Source: Bacteroidota bacterium (GTDB taxonomy: Bacteria > Bacteroidota > Bacteroidia > Bacteroidales > WCHB1-69). From it: a stretch of 64,000 bases of DNA. The stretch spans positions 17,840 through 81,839 of the forward strand of contig WQTS01000140.1 of assembly GCA_009786185.1 (NCBI GenBank), in the 5' to 3' direction. This document shows, in pieces, positions 19,456 to 28,910 of the stretch (positions within the stretch are counted from its first letter, which is position 1; each line of letters starts with the position of its first letter). The translations under genes were made by a program, and so were the position numbers. The notes below the pieces were generated by a model, which saw only the letters and a list, made by a program, of their open reading frames with translations, ran no database searches and was not told where the DNA came from.

Positions 19456-19530
19456 CGGTCCGGACGGGACTCGAACCCGCGACCCCGTGCGTGACAGGCA
19501 CGTATTCTAACCAAACTGAACTACCGAACC
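19456..19530 (-). tRNA. tRNA-Asp (anticodon GTC)
   Basis: Reverse complement GGTTCGGTAGTTCAGTTTGGTTAGAATACGTGCCTGTCACGCACGGGGTCGCGGGTTCGAGTCCCGTCCGGACCG; cloverleaf consistent. Confidence 0.93.
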
Positions 19531-19601
19531 GTTTTTGTTTGGGACGGCAAAAATATGAAATTTTTGATATCAACAATTCAAAGGAATATTTTTTTCGAAA
19601 A

Positions 19602-20021
19602 TTAGCCTCTTCTCTTGTGAATATCAGAAGAATCCCACGATTGATGCTTCAATTCATCGTGTATGGTGCGAACCATCATGAGGAATATATCTAATTTATT
19701 ATCAACAAACCAGCGAATAGCGAGATCATCCTTTCTGCACGCCGCGGCAAAAATGGACAAAAAATCCAACTTGTTTTTTTGAAGCCATTCTATCGCATTG
19801 GCTTCACCGTCAATAGCGTTGCTTAATACGCCAAGTTCAGGATAATCGCTTTTTAGCAGCCAGTGCAACGCATTGGTATCGGAATGGACTGCTGCGGAGA
19901 AAGCTGCCAATTCAGGATAGCCGTTTTGAAATAAAAAATCGGCAAACTCGGTGTCGCCTTTTAAGCTCTCGTTTAAGGCAAGCAAAATTTTGGGATCGTA
20001 ATCGGTAAGGCTGTGTGGCAT
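19602..20021 (-). CDS. Small ankyrin-like repeat hypothetical protein
   Basis: Degenerate ~33-aa repeats (YPELAAFSAAVHSDTNALHWLLKSDYPELGVLSNAIDGEANAIEWLQ...). Confidence 0.5.
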   Translation of the reverse strand: MPHSLTDYDPKILLALNESLKGDTEFADFLFQNGYPELAAFSAAVHSDTNALHWLLKSDYPELGVLSNAIDGEANAIEWLQKNKLDFLSIFAAACRKDDLAIRWFVDNKLDIFLMMVRTIHDELKHQSWDSSDIHKRRG

Positions 20022-20056
20022 AATTATCTTTTATGGTTGCAAAAGTATTAAAAAGT

Positions 20057-20162
20057 TTGAACCATGATTTTCATAAGATTTTCATGATTTGCAAGATTAT
20101 AATGTATAATTAGCTAAATAAATCTTATAAATCATGAAAATCTTATGAAAATCATGGTTCAA
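20057..20162. repeat. 106-nt inverted repeat with perfect 34-bp arms
   Basis: TTGAACCATGATTTTCATAAGATTTTCATGATTT (20057-20090) versus its exact reverse complement at 20129-20162. Confidence 0.9.
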
Positions 20163-20218
20163 GACAAAAAACCATATTTTCGCGAATAATTAAAATTAAA
20201 AGCATATAGATAACATTT

Positions 20219-21175
20219 ATGGGTTTCTTTTCATTTTTTTCAAAAGACAAAAAAGAAGAACTGAATCAGGTTCTTGAAAAATCGAAAGAGAATTTCTTTC
20301 AAAAATTAGCCAAAACCGTAGTCGGAAAATCTAAGGTAGACGATGAGGTTTTAGATAATTTAGAAGAGATTTTGATTGCTTCCGATGTAGGTGTTGAAAC
20401 AACATTAAAAATTATTGACCGCATCGAAGCGCGTGTTTCTCGCGATAAATACATCAGTACAAGTCAATTAAATGCGATTTTGAAAGAAGAGATTGTTGAT
20501 TTGTTGATGGATAACAACGCGGATAATTTAGCAGATTTTGAACTTCCCAAAAGCGATTTGCCTTATGTAATCATGGTAGTAGGCGTAAACGGCGTGGGCA
20601 AAACAACCACCATTGGAAAATTAGCACATCAATTCAAGAAAAAAGGCTACAATGTAATGTTAGGCGCTGCCGATACGTTTCGGGCGGCTGCCGTAGATCA
20701 GTTGGAAATTTGGGCGGAAAGAGCAGGTGTATCGATTATCACACAAAAAATGGGCGCCGATCCCGCAGCGGTGGCTTACGATAGTGTAGCCTCCGCCATT
20801 TCGCGAAAAGCCGATGTGGTGATTATTGACACGGCAGGTCGTTTGCACAACAAAATCCCGTTGATGAAAGAACTTTCAAAAATTAAAAACGTGATTCAAA
20901 AGCAAATACCGGACGCACCTCATGAAATATTATTGGTTTTAGACGGCTCTACCGGACAAAACGCCATTGAACAAGCGCGTCAATTTACGGCAGCAACAGA
21001 AGTGAATGCACTGGCTATTACAAAATTAGACGGAACCGCAAAAGGAGGCGTAGTGATTGGTATTTCCGACCAGTTTAGCATTCCTGTAAAATATATTGGT
21101 GTGGGTGAGAAAATTGAGCAGATCCAGGTATTTAATCGTGGGGAGTTTATTGATTCTTTGTTTCCGGAGGATTGA
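20219..21175 (+). CDS. ftsY: Signal recognition particle receptor
   Basis: GVNGVGKTTTIGKLAH, AADTFRAAAVDQLEIW, DTAGRLHNK, TKLDGTAKGG. Confidence 0.95.
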   Translation: MGFFSFFSKDKKEELNQVLEKSKENFFQKLAKTVVGKSKVDDEVLDNLEEILIASDVGVETTLKIIDRIEARVSRDKYISTSQLNAILKEEIVDLLMDNNADNLADFELPKSDLPYVIMVVGVNGVGKTTTIGKLAHQFKKKGYNVMLGAADTFRAAAVDQLEIWAERAGVSIITQKMGADPAAVAYDSVASAISRKADVVIIDTAGRLHNKIPLMKELSKIKNVIQKQIPDAPHEILLVLDGSTGQNAIEQARQFTAATEVNALAITKLDGTAKGGVVIGISDQFSIPVKYIGVGEKIEQIQVFNRGEFIDSLFPED

Positions 21176-21363
21176 TGGTTTGGTTGGGTGAAAAAGGAAA
21201 GGAGTGTGTATATTTATATGCTAAGCGCAAATAGTGAACAGTAACCAAAGAAAGCATTGAAATTTTGACACTTAAAACAAGTAAGGCAAGACACTCGCGA
21301 AGCCGCAAGAGCGAGATTATGAATAATAGTCTGTCAAAGGAACGGACTTTAAATTAATAAAAA

Positions 21364-21924
21364 ATGAGAAACACAATTAAAATTTTTGGGTTAGCAATGT
21401 TATTAATCTTTACAGTACCGCAAGCGTACAGCCAAAAATGCAAGTATGATTTTGACAAAACAGATCCGTTTACAGGCGAAAGCGGTAAAGGAATCACTGT
21501 AAAAATTAACAATTGGTTTTTTTTCGGATTTAATAAAATTGGCAGTAATTATGATTTAGGCTTGCTTGCAGCTCTTTCTTATACGGAAAATTCGATGAAA
21601 GGAGACTCTATCATATTAAGAGTTGTAAACGAACAAAACCCCAATGGAACCTTGCTTACACTGTATTCTGTTGCTGATGTTAAACCTACATTACAAGCTG
21701 CTACTAAGGCTCAATATTACTATTCTACTGGATCTGCAACAAGTACATTGTACGGTAGTTATAGGATAAAGTATGAAATTACAAAACAACAATTAGAGTT
21801 GTTATCAAGTGGCTTAGTTACTGATATAAGGTTATATATAGGAGGTAAAGATTTTTACGTTCTTGATATCAAGAAAAAAGTAAGTGAAACACTTCGACAA
21901 GCTGTAGTTTGTATTTTGCGATAA
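21364..21924 (+). CDS. Secreted hypothetical protein
   Basis: Signal peptide MRNTIKIFGLAMLLIFTVPQAYSQ. Confidence 0.5.
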   Translation: MRNTIKIFGLAMLLIFTVPQAYSQKCKYDFDKTDPFTGESGKGITVKINNWFFFGFNKIGSNYDLGLLAALSYTENSMKGDSIILRVVNEQNPNGTLLTLYSVADVKPTLQAATKAQYYYSTGSATSTLYGSYRIKYEITKQQLELLSSGLVTDIRLYIGGKDFYVLDIKKKVSETLRQAVVCILR

Positions 21925-22029
21925 CTACTCGTATTGACAAATTTAAAATTGCATCGTTAGATAATGAAGTGGGTATAATCGGGTTGTTACGTTTTTTGCA
22001 ACTTGGGAAAGTTTAATAAGAGTTTGAAA

Positions 22030-23118
22030 ATGAATAGAAAAATTATCGGTCTGATTTTCCTCCTTTCCGCCCTTGGCGTGTCGGCTCAAACCACAGATTC
22101 CGCAAGGTTAGATTACACAGCAATTTTCAAACACAGTATGGGTGCTGATGTGGCATCGGCTTTGAAATTATTGCCTGATGATACCGCTAATTTATCCCAA
22201 AGAGATAGGGATTTTGTTGAAAATTTCAGAAAGCGATTTGCATTCGAATATGACAAAAGCGATTTTCGAGAAAAACACAGCTCCGAAATTGATTCTTTGC
22301 TTTATATTTTTGCTGATTATTGGCGAACTTCTTTGTTAAATCCGGGCAAAAATATGGATGCTATTCTTTGGAGGAACGTGGTGGCGTATTTTCAGAGAAC
22401 AATGCAGCCGGAAGATGGTAAGCGTATAAATTTTGCCAATAGGAATCATTATTTTCGTAAATACATCAGTAGCAAAAATTTGTATTCAATCAATAGAATT
22501 GGCAAAACCGGAAGGTTGTTAGATTTAAAAGTATGGAAAAATCAAACGGACACCATTTTTACCATTGATTTGTATGATGAACAACTTCAAACATACGTGG
22601 TTTTAATGGACAATTTTATCACTTTGGGTTGGATGGAATACGCAACGCTCGGGCAACGTCATTCGGGAGGCTGGGCAAAACGAGAAGGTGTGTTTTGTGT
22701 GGCAAGTGTGTATGATTTGGAAAGTGAAAATTTCTCAGTCAACTTTTTATCCCACGAAGGCAGGCATTATAACGATTACAAACAATTTCGATCTCCCGGA
22801 TTGCGAGGCACTGACTTAGAGTATCGCGCCAAATTAACCCAATTAAGTTTAGCTCAAACAACACTTTTCGGTTTATTAGGTCATTTTATAGCTTTTTCGA
22901 ATAAAACTTCCGCTGATCCCCATCAGCGAGCCAATTATGCAGTTATTAGTAACTTGTCGAAAGCCCTGTTCAATAGCGATTTCGAAAGTGATATTGAACA
23001 ATGGAAAACAAAAAGTGTTGAAGAAATCAATCAGGCGGCATATTCGGCTCTTAAAGCAAATACGAAAAAATTAAGCCGATGGCACACTCGGTTTTTTAGG
23101 CAAGTGCAAAGGATTTAA
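22030..23118 (+). CDS. Secreted hypothetical protein with HExxH motif (putative metallopeptidase)
   Basis: Start at ATG 22030 gives signal peptide MNRKIIGLIFLLSALGVSAQ; FLSHEGRHYNDYKQF followed by DLEYRAKL. Confidence 0.5.
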   Translation: MNRKIIGLIFLLSALGVSAQTTDSARLDYTAIFKHSMGADVASALKLLPDDTANLSQRDRDFVENFRKRFAFEYDKSDFREKHSSEIDSLLYIFADYWRTSLLNPGKNMDAILWRNVVAYFQRTMQPEDGKRINFANRNHYFRKYISSKNLYSINRIGKTGRLLDLKVWKNQTDTIFTIDLYDEQLQTYVVLMDNFITLGWMEYATLGQRHSGGWAKREGVFCVASVYDLESENFSVNFLSHEGRHYNDYKQFRSPGLRGTDLEYRAKLTQLSLAQTTLFGLLGHFIAFSNKTSADPHQRANYAVISNLSKALFNSDFESDIEQWKTKSVEEINQAAYSALKANTKKLSRWHTRFFRQVQRI

Positions 23119-23293
23119 TAAAAATCAAAAGCACTGCCTATAATTAGCGGTTTGGCGAAATAGCGTTCGCACGCCGCCGAAACAATAAGGAAACAATAGT
23201 CATCACGCCGACAGTTTTTGGTTCGCCATTTCTTAACAATTGTTATCGTTTTTATGGAACGTTTTTAATTTTTTTGCAGCGTTAAACACGTAA

Positions 23294-23623
23294 ATGCAAT
23301 ATCTTATGAACAAATTATTTGTATTGGTAACTGCCCTTGTAGTTTCGTTTTCCGCAATGGCACAAACATCTGCAAGAGCGGGACAAAACCAAGCTTCCAC
23401 ACAAACGAGACCATCTCAAACAGCTTCAACAATAAGGCAAAATCAACCCGCTGCAGAAGCCAAACAAGACACTGTCGCAAGAGCCAGAAAGTCTTGTGCC
23501 GACTGGGTTGCCGATGGAAAGTGTCCGAAAGCAAACGAAGGTGGACGTTGCTCCGACCACAAAGCATCAGGAAAATGTCCGAGAATAGAACCAAAAAAAT
23601 CTACCAAAGGAAAAATCGAATGA
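23294..23623 (+). CDS. Small secreted Cys-containing hypothetical protein
   Basis: Signal peptide MNKLFVLVTALVVSFSAMAQ; CADWVADGKCPKANEGGRCSDHKASGKCP. Confidence 0.5.
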   Translation: MQYLMNKLFVLVTALVVSFSAMAQTSARAGQNQASTQTRPSQTASTIRQNQPAAEAKQDTVARARKSCADWVADGKCPKANEGGRCSDHKASGKCPRIEPKKSTKGKIE

Positions 23624-23624
23624 A

Positions 23625-23892
23625 CAAAATATTTTGCCAATGTTCACGAGTTGTTGTCCGGCTTGGGTGCGTTTTGTAAAGTTGTTTTACCCAAATCTTA
23701 GGAGAACACAAGTTGAATGTTGCAGTTGTTCACGGCATTAAGAATGTAAAATCGTTCATTGATGCACTTCAAAATAGAACACAAAAATTCGATTTGAGTT
23801 GCGATAACCCGCAAGTTCAAGCTATTTATAACGAATTTCTGGGTTATCCTCTTAGTGAAAAGGCAAAAGAGCTTTTACACATAAAAAGATAA
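23625..23892 (+). pseudogene. [FeFe]-hydrogenase remnant: TSCCPxW (L1) segment plus C-terminal small-subunit-like segment
   Basis: One frame reads ILPMFTSCCPAWVRFVKLFYPNL (to ~23699); another reads GEHKLNVAVVHGIKNVKSFIDAL...DNPQVQAIYNEFLGYPLSEKAKELLHIKR* (23701-23892); the L2 and L3 motifs between are missing. Confidence 0.8.
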
Positions 23893-24151
23893 ATTTTCGT
23901 TAATTTATTAATGAAATAGATATTGGGACAAACCTGTTGCTAACGAGCATATTTCCAAAATTGCTGCCTTACCTTGCGGGATAGATATTTGTGTATTTTT
24001 ACAGTCGTTGTTCGCGCTGATAATGTGTTGAAAAACAGCAATTTTTGAAACATGCCATCACATTATCTGCTATACGGACAGTACGCGACGAAAAAAACAA
24101 AAACGAATAAAAAATCAAAAATATAAACCGTTCAAAAGGACATAAAATTTA

Positions 24152-24544
24152 ATGAATATGGCAGAAAGAATTAAAAAACAGATTTCGAGCAAAACGCTTT
24201 TGTGCAAAATTGCTCTTGTAATGCTAATGGGATTTTCGCTGATTGCATGCAACAAACAACCCATAGAAAAAAAAGTGTCCGGAACGGTAACAGCAGAAGC
24301 GAATGGCATTATTACATTTAAATACTCGCGTCAAAGTAGCAATTCTCCCAATACCTGTACGTTTACAACCAATTTGCCGGCTCCCAACGACCAATTCGTT
24401 CTTACCATTACTTCCGGTAATACGGCTGGGGATAAAGTGATAGAAGGTTTAACAGCAGGACAGAAAGTAGAATGGACGGCTAAAGTGAAAGGCAATCCAC
24501 TTAACCATGGCAGTGGGAATTTTGTTCATATCATCAATGATTGA
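24152..24544 (+). CDS. Small hypothetical lipoprotein
   Basis: Lipobox SLIAC; 130 aa. Confidence 0.55.
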   Translation: MNMAERIKKQISSKTLLCKIALVMLMGFSLIACNKQPIEKKVSGTVTAEANGIITFKYSRQSSNSPNTCTFTTNLPAPNDQFVLTITSGNTAGDKVIEGLTAGQKVEWTAKVKGNPLNHGSGNFVHIIND

Positions 24545-25083
24545 TGTATTATTCAACTATTTACCAATCGCCTGTCGGTGCAATTACACTTGCATGTGAC
24601 AACAACAATCTTATCGGGTTGTGGAATGAGGGGCAAAAATATCACGGTGATACTCTATTTGAAAAAATGACAGAAAACAACGATATATCTATATTTGACA
24701 ATACGAAAAAATGGTTAGACAGATATTTTGCAGGTAAAAAACCTGTCATTTCCGAATTGCCGTTAGCTCCCATCGGTGGCGAGTTTCGGCAAGAAGTGTG
24801 GCGTATTTTGTGTGAAATCCCATACGGTGAAATTATTACATACGGCGACATTGCAAAAAAAATGGCAGCGAAAATGAATAGAAAAAGCATGTCAAGTCAA
24901 GCAGTGGGCGGAGCTGTCGGGCATAACCCTATATCCATTATTATCCCTTGTCATCGAGTTGTAGGTTCCAATGGCAGTTTGACGGGTTATGCAGGAGGCA
25001 TTAGCATAAAAGTAAAATTGCTTGAATTGGAGGGCGTTGATGCGTCCCGATTGTTTGTTCCTGCAAAGGGGACGGCGCTCTAA
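24541..25083 (+). CDS. ogt: Methylated-DNA--[protein]-cysteine S-methyltransferase
   Basis: VGGAVGHNPISIIIPCHRVVGSNGSLTGYAGG active-site region. Confidence 0.93.
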   Translation: MMYYSTIYQSPVGAITLACDNNNLIGLWNEGQKYHGDTLFEKMTENNDISIFDNTKKWLDRYFAGKKPVISELPLAPIGGEFRQEVWRILCEIPYGEIITYGDIAKKMAAKMNRKSMSSQAVGGAVGHNPISIIIPCHRVVGSNGSLTGYAGGISIKVKLLELEGVDASRLFVPAKGTAL

Positions 25084-25326
25084 GAAACTTCAAAATGGAG
25101 AAACAGTATTTTGAAGAGCCTCTTACTCAAAAATGAAAACTTAAGCTGCCAAAATTCGAAAATCCTTCCAAATTCCAACCTTCCATTTTTTACATTTTTC
25201 CAAAAATTGCATTTTTTAAAATAAAAATTGCTTGTTTTTCGATTTTTTGTACATTTCCAACATTCTGAATGTAAGGAAAATAGTTTTATATTAGCCGACA
25301 AAAACAAACCATTTAAATAACTTCTT

Positions 25327-26034
25327 ATGTTCAATTTCACACGCGGAGAACGAATCGCCGCAATCATCTTGCTCCTCATCATTATCATACAATTGTTGTT
25401 TTCCACTTTTTATGAGGCACGTTCTTCAAAAAATGCTGATCTTAACGAATTCAAAGAATTGATAACCCAATTTGAAATACGCCAATTGTTTTTGGAAGAT
25501 TCTATTGAAAATGCGCGAAAAGAATACTATGCCAATAGGTATCAACAAAATAGAAGAGAGTCTTATTCATATGATTCTTCACGAAATAGAAATAATGCCC
25601 CTTTTGAAAAACAAGAGAAAAAACCTCAATATGCGATTATAAAATTGGAATTAAATAAATGTGATACTTCGGAGATTGTAGTCGTGCCGCAATTTGGCAG
25701 TAAACGTGCCCAAAAACTGGTGGAATACCGCGAAAAGTTAGGAGGTTTTTACGCTTTTGAACAAGTAAAAGAGATCTACATTCTTCAAAATATTGAGGTA
25801 GATTTTTTGAAGAAATATTTTACGTTAGACGTCTCATTAATTCACAAAATAAATATTAACTCCGCCACATACAGAGAATTGGTGACGCATCCCTACATTG
25901 ACGCCTACTTAGCCAAACTTATTATCAATTACCGTGAAAAAAACGGAAATTTCACCTCCATGGAAGAGGTACAAAAAGCTACGAACGCTTACCGGGAATT
26001 GATCGAAAAACTACAGCATTATATTGAATTCTAA
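25327..26034 (+). CDS. Helix-hairpin-helix (ComEA-like) protein
   Basis: LNKCDTSEIVVVPQFGSKRAQKLVEYREKLGGF and ININSATYRELVTHPYIDAYLAKLIINYREKNGNF. Confidence 0.8.
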   Translation: MFNFTRGERIAAIILLLIIIIQLLFSTFYEARSSKNADLNEFKELITQFEIRQLFLEDSIENARKEYYANRYQQNRRESYSYDSSRNRNNAPFEKQEKKPQYAIIKLELNKCDTSEIVVVPQFGSKRAQKLVEYREKLGGFYAFEQVKEIYILQNIEVDFLKKYFTLDVSLIHKININSATYRELVTHPYIDAYLAKLIINYREKNGNFTSMEEVQKATNAYRELIEKLQHYIEF

Positions 26035-26123
26035 ATTTCTGCGTTATTTAAAAATCTACATGAATATTAATCATTAACCACTAAAAACTGTTACTTTGCA
26101 TTGCAGTACTATCTTATAATATT

Positions 26124-27104
26124 ATGAAAAAAATATTTATCAAACTTCTTGCAGTTGCGCTATTATTGACAACTGTAGCCATTGCTTGCAAAAAAGAACC
26201 TGTTCAAGGTGTAATAATTGATAGCTCATCATTAATTATTGTTGGCGAAACGGTAACCTTAACACCAACCTTTGTTCCGTCTAATGCTCACAACAAAAAG
26301 GTGAGTTGGAAAAGCAGTAATCCAAATATTGCTACTGTAGATAATGGCAAAGTAACCGGAAAAGCAGTGGGTAACGCAACGATTAAAGTGATTACAGAAG
26401 ATGGTGGAAAAACTGCTACATGCCTTGTAACCGTTATTCAACCCATTGAACCGGAAGAGATGATATGGGTAGAGGGTGGAACGTTTATGATGGGTTGCAC
26501 CGATGGCGATGATGAATGTTTTTTTTCTTATGAGTTTCCGAGACATGAGGTTACATTAAGCGGTTTCTACATTTCCAAGTATGTGGTAACCAAAAAAGAA
26601 TGGATAGCTACTTTGGGATCTAGCGCCTTGAATGAAACAGAAAATAATCTTCCTGCCATTGCGCGTTGGGGCGATACTCAATTATATATCAACAGCTTAA
26701 ATGCTCTTACAGGTAAAAACTATCGTTTGCCTACAGAAGCGGAGTGGGAATACGCAGCGCGCGGAGGAAACAAAGGGGTAGCTAACAACCATAAATATAG
26801 TGGCAGTAATAACCTTAGTGAAGTGGCTGATATCTATGCTAATAATTATTATCCTGTTGGACAAAAAAAACCTAACGAATTAGGAATTTACGACATGAGT
26901 GGAAATATTTTTGAGTGGTGCAGCGATTACTACAGTGATTACACAGATGTACCTCAAATAAATCCTACGGGACCTGTAGTAGGTAACAACGAACACATTG
27001 TGCGTGGGGGTGCCTTTTGGGCTGCTTCATTTTTCTCTCGTATTTCACATAGGGGAGTTACAGTAGACTATGCCCGTCACGGTTTTCGCCTCGTACATCC
27101 TTAA
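26124..27104 (+). CDS. Lipoprotein with BIG2 and SUMF1/FGE-like domains (paralogue of 380..1396)
   Basis: Lipobox AIAC; VSWKSSNPNIATVDNGKVTG; FMMGCTDGDDE, YRLPTEAEWEYAARGG, GNIFEWCSDYYSDY. Confidence 0.85.
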   Translation: MKKIFIKLLAVALLLTTVAIACKKEPVQGVIIDSSSLIIVGETVTLTPTFVPSNAHNKKVSWKSSNPNIATVDNGKVTGKAVGNATIKVITEDGGKTATCLVTVIQPIEPEEMIWVEGGTFMMGCTDGDDECFFSYEFPRHEVTLSGFYISKYVVTKKEWIATLGSSALNETENNLPAIARWGDTQLYINSLNALTGKNYRLPTEAEWEYAARGGNKGVANNHKYSGSNNLSEVADIYANNYYPVGQKKPNELGIYDMSGNIFEWCSDYYSDYTDVPQINPTGPVVGNNEHIVRGGAFWAASFFSRISHRGVTVDYARHGFRLVHP

Positions 27105-27164
27105 AGGAATGTTTGCAATATTATTATGATTAACAAGAATAAAAAAAATCACATTTAAAATACT

Positions 27165-28823
27165 ATGGCTTTACTAAAAAATAAAATAATCCTCAGCCTG
27201 CTTTCCGGAGCACTGCTGTGGCTTTCATGGTATCCGAACGGCTTTACTTTTTTAATTTTCATTGCTTTTGTACCGCTGTTTATTTTAAGCGATAAACTTT
27301 TCGAAAATAAAAAAGGAATTGCTTTTTGGCAAGGTATTTGGGCTTCTTTTCCGGCATTTTTGATATGGAATACCGGCGTTACTTGGTGGATTTGGAACAT
27401 TACGCCTCCCGGCGCTGTAGCCGCTATTGTGCTAAACTCCTTTTTTATGAGTTGTGTGTTTGGGGCATGGCATTGGATTAAAAAGTCGAATCTTCCGAAA
27501 ATTACAATTCCGCTGGTTTTCATTGCGTTTTGGTGTTCGTGGGAGTTTTTGCATTTGCAGTGGCAAATTACTTGGCCCTGGCTAAACCTTGGAAATGTGT
27601 TTGCTGTACATCCGAAATTGGTACAGTGGTATGAATATACCGGTACTTTTGGGGGAACAATTTGGGTGTTGGTGGTTAATTTTTTGGTTTATTCTCTTTT
27701 TCAGCACAGAGAACCACAGAGAACCACAGAAAACCACAGAGAAAATCTGTTTAATCTGCGTCATCTGCGTGCTAAAAAAACTTTGATAACGCTTATACTC
27801 ATTATTATAACACCCATACTCATTTCACTTATCATTTATAAAACTTATACTATAAAACGAGAAAACGGCATTGAAGCAGTTATCGTGCAACAAAATATTG
27901 ATCCTATTACGGAGCAATTCGAAAAGTCGAATTTTGAGCTGGCAGAATTGATTATTCAAACCGCTGCTCCTAAACTTACTCCCAATACTGCACTTTTAGT
28001 ATCTTCAGAATCAACCTTATCATCCACTATTAATGAAGAGCAGCTTTTTAATTTGGATATTTACCCTAATGCCGCATTTCAATTATTTGATGCATTATTT
28101 CAAGAATATCCACAGCTGAATATCATTTTGGGATTATCCACTGTAGCCATTTTCGATACAAAAGTTACGCCTACCGCACGCGAATATTACGATGGTTTTA
28201 TAGAATACTACAACACAGCATGCTTATATAACTTGGATACCATTGAGTTATACCGCAAATGCAAGTTAGTTCCGGGCGTAGAAAAAATGCCTTACCCTAA
28301 AATTTTCGGATTTCTCGAAAATTTAGCGATTGATTTGGGCGGCACCAGCGGTTCGCTCGGCATCGACTCGAAACAAAGGGCTTTTACAGTAACTACAAAT
28401 CAAGGGGTTATAAAAGTGGGCGCGCCTATCTGTTATGAATCTATTTTCGGCGAGCTTTTTTCTCGCTTCGTAAAAAACGGCGCCCAACTTATGTGCGTAA
28501 TTACCAATGATGCTTGGTGGGGGAACACACCCGGGCACAAGCAACATTTTGAGATGAGCAGGTTGCGTGCTATTGAAACCCGCCGCTACATTTTACGTGC
28601 TGCCAATACAGGAATTTCCGGTTTTATTGATCCGCTCGGAAATGCACATCAAAAAACGGAATATGAAGTACGAACTGCTATTGTTCAAACAGTTTATCCT
28701 AATAATGAAATTACTTTTTATACAAAACACGGCGATTACTTAGCGAGAATTATGCTGGCGATTGCAGCTTTAATATTTCTGTTTGTAGTAGTTATAAAAT
28801 GTAACAAAATGGTAACATCTTAA
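27165..28823 (+). CDS. lnt: Apolipoprotein N-acyltransferase
   Basis: Lnt N-terminal TM block and nitrilase-like domain (GAPICYESIFGELFSRFVKNGAQLMCVITNDAWWGNTPGHKQHFEMSRLRAIETRRYILRAANTGIS). Confidence 0.92.
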   Translation: MALLKNKIILSLLSGALLWLSWYPNGFTFLIFIAFVPLFILSDKLFENKKGIAFWQGIWASFPAFLIWNTGVTWWIWNITPPGAVAAIVLNSFFMSCVFGAWHWIKKSNLPKITIPLVFIAFWCSWEFLHLQWQITWPWLNLGNVFAVHPKLVQWYEYTGTFGGTIWVLVVNFLVYSLFQHREPQRTTENHRENLFNLRHLRAKKTLITLILIIITPILISLIIYKTYTIKRENGIEAVIVQQNIDPITEQFEKSNFELAELIIQTAAPKLTPNTALLVSSESTLSSTINEEQLFNLDIYPNAAFQLFDALFQEYPQLNIILGLSTVAIFDTKVTPTAREYYDGFIEYYNTACLYNLDTIELYRKCKLVPGVEKMPYPKIFGFLENLAIDLGGTSGSLGIDSKQRAFTVTTNQGVIKVGAPICYESIFGELFSRFVKNGAQLMCVITNDAWWGNTPGHKQHFEMSRLRAIETRRYILRAANTGISGFIDPLGNAHQKTEYEVRTAIVQTVYPNNEITFYTKHGDYLARIMLAIAALIFLFVVVIKCNKMVTS

Positions 28824-28910
28824 TAGAGCATTGCCCCATTTTTTTCTTATATTCGCGCCACGAAAAAGTATATATCAAACATATTATAAATACCTTAATT
28901 TTACAAAGTT

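Noticed and set aside
19269-19694. ORF 19269-19694 (+) and the N-terminal extension of the SDR ORF to 19576 (-)
   Set aside because: Both translate tRNA-Asp(GTC); the SDR begins naturally at MKTILITGASGGFG (19354).
23294-23623. N-terminal portion of the hydrogenase remnant
   Set aside because: Its Cys pattern (CADWVADGKCPKANEGGRC) does not match HydA ferredoxin-like domains and it has its own signal peptide and stop; treated as an independent small secreted protein.
24027-24068. GATAATGTG...CACATTATC inverted pair
   Set aside because: Only a 9-bp stem across a long loop in AT-rich intergenic DNA; too weak to call.
26124-27104. Genuine formylglycine-generating enzyme
   Set aside because: Has the SUMF1 fold signature but no CxxxxC catalytic cysteines, no sulfatase gene nearby, and a lipoprotein signal; annotated only as SUMF1-like.
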